Shown: piece by piece, positions 1 through 5,152 of the stretch | Layout: every line of letters begins with the position of its first letter | How positions within the stretch are numbered: the stretch's first letter is position 1 | Assembly: GCA_028288545.1 (NCBI GenBank) | Contig: JAQBNQ010000349.1 | Location: 1 to 5,152 of the forward strand | DNA: 5,152 bases | From: Bacteroidota bacterium | Lineage (GTDB): Bacteria > Bacteroidota > Bacteroidia > Chitinophagales > LD1 | Direction of reading: 5' to 3' | Translations under genes and position numbers: made by a program | Notes under the pieces: generated by a model | The model's input: the letters and a program-made list of their open reading frames with translations, nothing else | Databases searched by the model: none | Told to the model about the DNA's origin: nothing

Positions 1-440
1 CTTTCAATATGCTGAATGTTCATGGCGCTGATAACATTAATACCAGCGTTCAATATTTCCGCTACATCCTGCCAGCGTTTTTCATTGATGCTTCCGCCCA
101 CGTTGGTATGTGCCAGTTCATCAACAATTACAATTTCGGGGTGAAGGTTAATAATGGCCCTTACATCCATTTCATCCAGTTCCTTTCCTCTATAAAACAA
201 TTTTCTGCGTGGAATAACCGGAAGGCCTTCTAGTAACACGTGAGTTTCAGGTCTGTTGTGAGTTTCTATGTATCCTATTCTAACATCAACACAGCTTCGT
301 AACAAGGCATGGGCTTCCTGCAACATCCGGTAGGTTTTTCCTACTCCCGCGCTCATACCTACATATATCTTAAACTTTCCCCGCTTTGATTTGCGGATCA
401 GTTCAAGAAATTTATCAGCGTTGTTATTTAGTTCTTCCAT
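1..440 (-). CDS. kdpD: KdpD sensor, N-terminal part (cut by left window edge)
   Basis: This is the start of the KdpD potassium/turgor sensor, which controls kdp expression, usually together with the response regulator KdpE. From the ATG at 440 the frame stays open for 146 codons to the left edge. The translation shows the KdpD N-terminal nucleotide-binding domain: a Walker A-type loop GMSAGVGKT at residues 28-36, ETH at 59-61, LEGLPVIPRR at 70-79, a Walker B-like stretch EIVIVDELAHTN at 102-113, KRWQD at 121-125 and NIQHIE at 141-146. All of these align by eye with E. coli KdpD. The ATG is chosen because an in-frame TAG lies seven codons upstream with no ATG between. The universal-stress-protein domain and any kinase domains would lie beyond the edge and cannot be seen. 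The loop after Walker B reads VGGSIN where most KdpD proteins have a PGS-basic pattern. The gene follows the porin by 73 bases on the same strand and is probably co-transcribed. The identification is firm; full length and domain make-up are unknown. Confidence 0.95.
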   Translation of the reverse strand, partial: MEELNNNADKFLELIRKSKRGKFKIYVGMSAGVGKTYRMLQEAHALLRSCVDVRIGYIETHNRPETHVLLEGLPVIPRRKLFYRGKELDEMDVRAIINLHPEIVIVDELAHTNVGGSINEKRWQDVAEILNAGINVISAMNIQHIE

Positions 441-513
441 TTGCAAATACAAAGTTCGCTAACAATACATAAAGACTATAATTTATTACATCCTTCAATT
501 TACAAGCGCAATA

Positions 514-2031
514 CTATATTCTGAACAAAAGGGCTAAAATTATCTTCGACTCCGTTTTTACTAAATCAGGTCTCCAGTTAGGGTCCAGCGTTACGGTAGT
601 ATAACCTGTTTGAGAAGTAACACCACCATGACCGGCAAAGTATGGAACATTAGCATTTCTATATACAGCTTCTAACCGGATAGTGATACTTTGGTTAGGC
701 ATAAAATCTATGTTGGTGGAACAATCCCATGCAAAAAACTTATCTCCGGGATTTGCACTGAAAGGAAACGCACCTTCGGTTTGTGTTGGATTGTTTGGAT
801 TAGGCAGAGGGCTGGCTTGTCCTGTTGGGTATAACACTAAATATCGGCCAGGGTTAGTCATCAATCCACCACCAATGGTCCACGCAACTTTATTTTTGAA
901 GAACCATACCCGGTTGTACACCATACCACTTATAAAATATTGCGCAGGCCCTTTACTGCTATCGCCATTATTAAAGCCGTTCACCCCACCACCTTTTTCA
1001 AAACCAAGGTCGAAAGTTAAAGAGAAGGCTGCCTGCGATACTCCCTTTGCTTTGGGCTTATGATAATAACGCACTAACAAACTATTATCTGAGTGGAAGC
1101 GAATTCTTTTTGGCAGTCCTGCCGCATCGGTGCCTACATAATCATTGGTAAGTATCTTTACTTTGCTATCCGATGACATGTAGGTTATGTTTCCTCCTCC
1201 ACCGGGCATGGTGTTGAATTTACCATAACTCTGCCATCCGTTAATGATCCATGGTTCGATTTTCCAGTTTTTATTTACAAAGAACTGCATTCTTATACCA
1301 TTGAAAAACCATGGGGTATTATCAGAAGTGTAAGACGCCTGGTACTCCCAGTTTTCGGGCTGATAATACGAATTGAGGCCGATGTACGACATAAACATAC
1401 CTGCATCAAGGTTAATGCCATTTAACTTATTGATATGATAACCGCAATAAGCCTCGCTGAGATATCGGTAAACGTTAGCTAAAGAGTACTGGCCACGATA
1501 GGGACTGTAGTCATTGCGTGGAACTACGATTGACCTCATCCCAAATTGTGTCATCAACCTTGCCCGGGCACCTTTGTAAGAGAAATCACCACCAAAATGC
1601 AAGGCCATCAATTGCAATTCATTACTCCTGCCTAAAGCTGTAGAGCCAACAACAGTATTATCAATCGGGTTGTTGAAGGAGTAGTTGTAATTCACATCCA
1701 TCATCAAACTCGGAGTAAAATATTTCAGGTTCTTCCAGATGTTTGTTTCCCTGCGGTCGCTGCCATTTTGCCAGGTTTGGTCTATACCTTCAAATGCTTC
1801 TCCTCTTTGTTTATTTGCTTTGATGGGAAATTCCGTAGTGTTGTCAGGATCCGGTGCAATTGAGCTACTTCTTAAACTGTCAAGTATTTCGGCCTTTACT
1901 TCAGCTTTGATTTGTTGAATAAGCAAAGCTCTTTCTGCTGGTGAAAGTGTTTGAGCTTCTAAACTGTTACAACTAATCAATGCCAGCGCAAGACAACTGA
2001 GCATTAATATTGGTTTGGTAAACTTTTTCAT
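514..2031 (-). CDS. Outer-membrane beta-barrel porin of the kdp operon (BBP2/OmpL-like)
   Basis: This is a 505-residue predicted outer-membrane beta-barrel, probably of the putative beta-barrel porin-2 (OmpL-like, Pfam BBP2) family. It has a signal peptide at about 1-26 (MKKFTK, then a hydrophobic core). Next come a charged, probably helical segment at 33-54 and a linker, then from about residue 105 to the end many short alternating aromatic/polar stretches typical of barrel strands. Family-like features are SYIGLNSYYQPENW at 215-228, WIINGWQ at 261-267, a conserved-looking NVPYFAGHGGVTS at 461-473, and a C-terminal strand ending LLFRI. The start is fixed by the ATG overlapping the kdpC stop (ATGA), which suggests translational coupling. 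Its place between kdpC and kdpD suggests it helps K+ or another small solute cross the outer membrane, but substrate specificity is inference. The signal peptide also contains a lipobox-like LISC (Cys21), so lipidation is possible though less expected for a barrel. No known gene symbol applies. Confidence 0.85.
   Translation of the reverse strand: MKKFTKPILMLSCLALALISCNSLEAQTLSPAERALLIQQIKAEVKAEILDSLRSSSIAPDPDNTTEFPIKANKQRGEAFEGIDQTWQNGSDRRETNIWKNLKYFTPSLMMDVNYNYSFNNPIDNTVVGSTALGRSNELQLMALHFGGDFSYKGARARLMTQFGMRSIVVPRNDYSPYRGQYSLANVYRYLSEAYCGYHINKLNGINLDAGMFMSYIGLNSYYQPENWEYQASYTSDNTPWFFNGIRMQFFVNKNWKIEPWIINGWQSYGKFNTMPGGGGNITYMSSDSKVKILTNDYVGTDAAGLPKRIRFHSDNSLLVRYYHKPKAKGVSQAAFSLTFDLGFEKGGGVNGFNNGDSSKGPAQYFISGMVYNRVWFFKNKVAWTIGGGLMTNPGRYLVLYPTGQASPLPNPNNPTQTEGAFPFSANPGDKFFAWDCSTNIDFMPNQSITIRLEAVYRNANVPYFAGHGGVTSQTGYTTVTLDPNWRPDLVKTESKIILALLFRI
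2028..2031 (-). promoter_or_regulatory. ATGA stop/start overlap coupling kdpC to the porin gene
   Basis: On the minus strand the bases read ATGA: the ATG starts the porin and the TGA ends kdpC. This layout is typical of translational coupling, where the terminating ribosome restarts on the next gene. The stretch upstream of the porin start (CTAAAAATAAAACC) is A-rich and lacks a Shine-Dalgarno motif, so coupling may set how much porin is made relative to the pump. The overlap is seen directly; the coupling is inferred. Confidence 0.7.
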
Positions 2032-2633
2032 GGTTTTATTTTTAGGGATTTATTCAAATTATCTAAGTCAATATTTAGTTTCAATACGTTTACATGCGCC
2101 ACTCCAAATAAGCCCAATAATGGTTTATCGATATGGCTGCTAACCAACTTCGATATGCTTTCTTCACTTAATCCTCTTGTCTTTGCAATACGGGATATCT
2201 GAACTTCAGCTGCCTTTGGCGAAATATCCGGATCCAGTCCGCTGCCCGATGCGGTGACTAACTCAGCCGGTACCTCCGATTTTTTTACTGACGGATTTTG
2301 CAGCATAAAAGTGTCAACTGCAGCCTGTACCTGTTTCAGGTAATCAGGGTTGGAAGGGCCTTTGTTGCTGCCACCTGAGGCCGGTGGTGTAGTATCATTC
2401 CATGCGCAATAAGCAACAACTGAAGGACGGCCGTTAAAGTATTTGCTGCTGGTAAATGATTGACCCTGCAATTCATAACCAACAATTTTTCCATTTACAC
2501 TTAAAGTTTGGCCATTGCCGTGGTTGGGTGCAGCAAATTGTGCAATGCCCCATACCAAAGCTGTATAAATGCCCGAAAAAAATATAAGGCAAACCAGGGT
2601 TAATCTAATAGCAGGAAAAATATGCGTTTTCAT
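2028..2633 (-). CDS. kdpC: Potassium-transporting ATPase subunit KdpC
   Basis: KdpC is the single-span accessory subunit of the KdpFABC K+ pump and is thought to stabilise the complex and raise nucleotide affinity. The 201-residue product is close to the family's usual length of about 190. It has one N-terminal membrane segment at about residues 10-32, then an extracytoplasmic domain. Recognisable family motifs are KYFNGRPS at 64-71, ASGGSNKGPSNPDYL at 85-99, the signature ASGSGLDPDISPKAA at 128-142, and VNVLKLN at 181-187 near the C-terminus. The signature reads DPDIS where the E. coli-type protein has DPHIS; I take this as lineage variation. The ATG lies 12 bases after the kdpB stop, in an A-rich context without a Shine-Dalgarno motif. 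The TGA stop overlaps the porin start by four bases. The gene is intact. Confidence 0.97.
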   Translation of the reverse strand: MKTHIFPAIRLTLVCLIFFSGIYTALVWGIAQFAAPNHGNGQTLSVNGKIVGYELQGQSFTSSKYFNGRPSVVAYCAWNDTTPPASGGSNKGPSNPDYLKQVQAAVDTFMLQNPSVKKSEVPAELVTASGSGLDPDISPKAAEVQISRIAKTRGLSEESISKLVSSHIDKPLLGLFGVAHVNVLKLNIDLDNLNKSLKIKP

Positions 2634-2645
2634 TTTCGTTATTTT

Positions 2646-4694
2646 TTAAATGAACAGGGCTATAAAAAGGTCAATCAACTTAATGCCTATAAAGGGCACA
2701 ATCACTCCTCCCAAACCGTATATAAAAAGGTTTCTTCTAAGCAATGCACTTGCACCTATTGGCTTGTACGAAACACCTTTAAGGGCCAGCGGAATCAATG
2801 CCGGTATTATCAGCGCATTGAAAATTACAGCCGATAGAATAGCACTTTCAGGCGAATGCAGGCGCATAATATTCATGCCCTGTAAAGCAGGTATTGACGC
2901 GATGAATAAAGCCGGAACTATTGCAAAATACTTGGCCACATCATTCGCTATCGAAAACGTGGTAAGTGTTCCGCGGGTCATTAAAAGTTGTTTACCGATT
3001 TCTACTACCTCAATCAGTTTAGTAGGGTCATTATCCAGGTCAACCATGTTGCCGGCTTCTTTGGCGGCTTGTGTTCCGCTGTTCATGGCAACGCCTACGT
3101 CGGCCTGTGCAAGTGCCGGTGCATCGTTAGTTCCGTCACCCATCATGGCTACCAGTTTTCCGCTTTGCTGTTCTTTGCGGATGTAGTTCATTTTATCCTC
3201 TGGTTTTGCTTCAGCAATAAAATCATCAACACCTGCTTTTTCGGCAATAAATTTTGCCGTTAGCGGATTATCACCTGTAACCATCACCGTTTTTACACCC
3301 ATTTTGCGCAAACGCTCAAAACGTTCCTGTATCCCCGGTTTAATGATATCCTGTAATTCGATAACCCCAAGCACTGTGTCGTTTTCCGAAACCACCAATG
3401 GGGTACCACCGTTAGAGGAAATCGCTCTAACACTCTCTGCAGTTTCTGCCGGAAACTTATTTCCTGCTTGTTCCGAAAGCTTTTTGATAGCGTCAAAAGC
3501 TCCTTTGCGGATTATCTTTCCGTTTTTAAGATTCACTCCGCTGCTTCTGGTTTCCGCAGTAAATTTTATAAGGGTGGCACCTTCAATAGAAAGACTTTTT
3601 GTTACTTCTTTTCCCGCAAGTTCAATAATAGATTTTCCCTCAGGCGTTTCGTCAGCTAATGAAGAAAGAGCACAGGCTTCGATAAATAGCTTTGCGTCAA
3701 TTCCGTTGGCCGGATAAAAATTGGTGGCCTTCCTGTTTCCAATGGTGATTGTACCTGTTTTGTCCAGCAGCAGTACGTCTATATCACCTGCAGTTTCAAC
3801 AGCCTTACCCGATTTGGTGATAACATTGGCACGTAAAGCCCGGTCCATTCCCGCTATACCAATGGCCGAGAGCAGCCCGCCTATGGTGGTAGGTATCAAA
3901 CAAACAAACAGCGAAATAAAGGCTGCGATGGTAATCGGTGTTTTAGCATAAACGGCAAAAGGATAAAGTGTAACACATACAATAACAAACACCAGGGTAA
4001 ATCCTGCTAATAGAATTATCAAAGCAATTTCGTTGGGTGTTTTTTGACGGGTGGCACCTTCTACCAGGGCTATCATTTTGTCAAGGAAGGATTCTCCGGG
4101 TTCGGTGGTTACCTGCACTTTTATCCTGTCTGAAAGAACCTTTGTGCCACCGGTTACGCTTGATTTATCTCCACCCGATTCGCGAATAACCGGTGCCGAT
4201 TCTCCTGTAATGGCAGATTCATCAATAGTGGCAAGGCCTTCGATAATTTCACCATCGGTAGGTATTGTATCTCCTTCTTCGCACAAAAAAATATCGCCTT
4301 TTTTAAGTTGCGATGAAAGCGCATCGATAGTCTTTACCGAAAAACCCGCAACGTTACCTGTAATCAGTTTGGCCTTTGTTTCTTCCCTTGTTTTGCGCAA
4401 CGAATCCGCCTGGGCTTTTCCTCTTGCTTCAGCGATAGCCTCCGCAAAGTTTGCGAACAACAGCGTTAGCAAAAGCACAATAAAAACTACGAGGTTGTAT
4501 ATAAACGACCCCTGCGTTTTGTCCCCGCTTACACCTGAGTACACTGTAACAAACAGCATAATAGCCGTTCCAATCTCCACGGTAAACATTACAGGGTTGC
4601 GGAACATGATGACAGGGTTCAGCTTAATAAAGGCGTGTTTTAGCGCTTCGCTTACAAGCTCTTTTTGAAACAGGGATGTATTTTGAGTTTTCAT
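2646..4694 (-). CDS. kdpB: Potassium-transporting P-type ATPase subunit KdpB
   Basis: KdpB is the catalytic subunit of the high-affinity K+ pump. It hydrolyses ATP through a phospho-aspartate intermediate and drives K+ import with KdpA. The 682-residue product is full length for the family. Visible elements in order: membrane segments at about 32-52 and 62-84; the actuator domain with TGES at 163-166; membrane segments at about 222-248 and 253-282 containing the unwound helix IPTTIGG (267-273, Pro268); phosphorylation motif DKTGT at 311-315 (Asp311); nucleotide-binding domain with KFTAETR at 377-383 and RKGA at 396-399; TGDNP at 473-477; GDGTNDAPAL at 519-528; then three C-terminal membrane segments starting near 580. 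The first of these carries Asp585 and Lys588, matching the E. coli charged pair D583/K586. Ser166 matches E. coli Ser162, the inhibitory phosphorylation site. All catalytic residues are present. The ATG lies 11 bases after the kdpA stop, so the genes are clearly one operon. Confidence 0.99.
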   Translation of the reverse strand: MKTQNTSLFQKELVSEALKHAFIKLNPVIMFRNPVMFTVEIGTAIMLFVTVYSGVSGDKTQGSFIYNLVVFIVLLLTLLFANFAEAIAEARGKAQADSLRKTREETKAKLITGNVAGFSVKTIDALSSQLKKGDIFLCEEGDTIPTDGEIIEGLATIDESAITGESAPVIRESGGDKSSVTGGTKVLSDRIKVQVTTEPGESFLDKMIALVEGATRQKTPNEIALIILLAGFTLVFVIVCVTLYPFAVYAKTPITIAAFISLFVCLIPTTIGGLLSAIGIAGMDRALRANVITKSGKAVETAGDIDVLLLDKTGTITIGNRKATNFYPANGIDAKLFIEACALSSLADETPEGKSIIELAGKEVTKSLSIEGATLIKFTAETRSSGVNLKNGKIIRKGAFDAIKKLSEQAGNKFPAETAESVRAISSNGGTPLVVSENDTVLGVIELQDIIKPGIQERFERLRKMGVKTVMVTGDNPLTAKFIAEKAGVDDFIAEAKPEDKMNYIRKEQQSGKLVAMMGDGTNDAPALAQADVGVAMNSGTQAAKEAGNMVDLDNDPTKLIEVVEIGKQLLMTRGTLTTFSIANDVAKYFAIVPALFIASIPALQGMNIMRLHSPESAILSAVIFNALIIPALIPLALKGVSYKPIGASALLRRNLFIYGLGGVIVPFIGIKLIDLFIALFI

Positions 4695-4705
4695 TGTGGT
4701 TGCTT

Positions 4706-5152
4706 TTACCTCATTGAGAAATATTCCGAAATAGGGCCTAGTGCAAGTGCGGGGAAGAAGGCCAATGCAGCGATAATGAATATCACAGCAAACACCATTA
4801 CACCGAACGTTGCAGTATCAGTTTTTAAAGTACCTGCGCTTTCGGGTACAAATTTTTTCTTAGCCAGTATTCCGGCTATGGCTAGTGGGCCGATTATGGG
4901 CAGGTAGCGCGATAGTATTAATACAATACCCGCGCTAATGTTCCAAAAGGGATTGTTATCGGCCAGGCCTTCAAATCCACTACCGTTGTTGGCAGAGGAG
5001 GACGCATATTGATACAGCATTTCGCTAAAACCATGATAGCCGGGATTATTAAGCCAACCACTAGCTTTGCCGCTGTACCACCAACCCATGGAGGTATCAT
5101 GTCCGGCTAAATTGGATGCAATAGCCGTTGCGGTTAGTATTAACAAGGGGGG
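4706..5152 (-). CDS. kdpA: Potassium-transporting ATPase subunit KdpA, C-terminal part (cut by right window edge)
   Basis: KdpA is the K+-selective, channel-like membrane subunit of KdpFABC. Only the last 148 codons are inside the window, roughly the final quarter of a protein usually near 560 residues. The frame is open to the right edge, so the start lies outside; the in-frame TTG at 5146-5144 is an internal Leu codon, not a start. The visible part shows NPGYHGFSEMLY, then the fourth selectivity-filter loop NNGSGF (bases about 4990-4973), then PFWN, a hydrophobic segment, SAGTL, and a last membrane segment ending FPALALGPISEYF, all matching E. coli KdpA by eye. An insert of roughly 10-15 residues relative to E. 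coli (around WWYSGKASGW) precedes the NPG motif. I take it as a lineage trait. TAA stop, 11 bases before kdpB. Confidence 0.98.
   Translation of the reverse strand, partial: PPLLILTATAIASNLAGHDTSMGWWYSGKASGWLNNPGYHGFSEMLYQYASSSANNGSGFEGLADNNPFWNISAGIVLILSRYLPIIGPLAIAGILAKKKFVPESAGTLKTDTATFGVMVFAVIFIIAALAFFPALALGPISEYFSMR

Noticed and set aside
9..233. 74-codon open frame on the plus strand at the left edge
   Set aside because: It is antisense to the conserved KdpD Walker B region. The minus-strand reading is clearly the real one.
441..513. Possible promoter or terminator in the 73-base porin-kdpD gap
   Set aside because: A GAACTTTG at 457-450 (minus strand) is one base off the Bacteroidota -7 element TAnnTTTG, but there is no TTG-type -33 element at the right distance. 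I see no GC-rich hairpin followed by a T run. Read-through from the porin is the simpler view.
683..1063. 126-codon open frame on the plus strand opposite the porin
   Set aside because: It is a shadow of the porin gene, with no recognisable domain.
2661..2730. Repeated decamer tataaaaagg at 2661-2670 and 2721-2730
   Set aside because: Both copies are within kdpB codons for similar Leu-Phe-Ile stretches in membrane segments, so it is chance from hydrophobic codon use rather than a regulatory repeat.
2650..3186. 178-codon open frame on the plus strand opposite the 3' part of kdpB
   Set aside because: Same antisense shadow situation. The kdpB frame here carries clear P-type ATPase motifs.
4051..4668. 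205-codon open frame on the plus strand opposite kdpB
   Set aside because: It lies wholly antisense to the conserved kdpB coding sequence, and its product resembles no family I recognise. It is best explained as a shadow of kdpB codon bias.
5144..5146. TTG as the start of a 146-residue protein at the right edge
   Set aside because: The frame continues without a stop to the window edge and the product is the C-terminal part of KdpA, so the codon is an internal leucine.

Overview
This window is an almost gene-packed stretch of a potassium-uptake (kdp) operon, read entirely from the minus strand. The likely host is a member of the Bacteroidota. The reasons are the protein sequence style of KdpA, KdpB and KdpC, a beta-barrel porin inside the kdp operon, A/T-rich start regions with no clear Shine-Dalgarno sequence, and moderate-to-low GC. 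Genus-level placement is not possible from what is visible.

Layout in transcription order, from the right edge to the left: the C-terminal quarter of kdpA (5152-4706, cut by the window edge); an 11-base gap; complete kdpB (4694-2646, 682 aa); a 12-base gap; complete kdpC (2633-2028, 201 aa); a 4-base ATGA overlap; a complete outer-membrane beta-barrel porin (2031-514, 505 aa); a 73-base gap (513-441) in which I see no convincing promoter, terminator or RNA; and the N-terminal 146 codons of kdpD (440-1, cut by the left edge).

How the genes work together: KdpA is the channel-like K+-selective subunit, KdpB is the P-type ATPase that drives transport, and KdpC is the single-span accessory subunit. 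Together they form the high-affinity KdpFABC pump in the inner membrane. KdpD is the sensor that controls kdp expression. The porin probably carries ions or small solutes across the outer membrane to feed the pump; this role is inferred from context and is not shown by the sequence.

The window looks mostly like an intact, conventional kdp locus. The points that deserve a second look are the porin translationally coupled to kdpC, its ambiguous signal peptide (lipoprotein-like cysteine versus ordinary cleavage), and a changed loop after the Walker B motif of KdpD. I found no mobile element, CRISPR array, tRNA, rRNA or evidence of an undescribed system.
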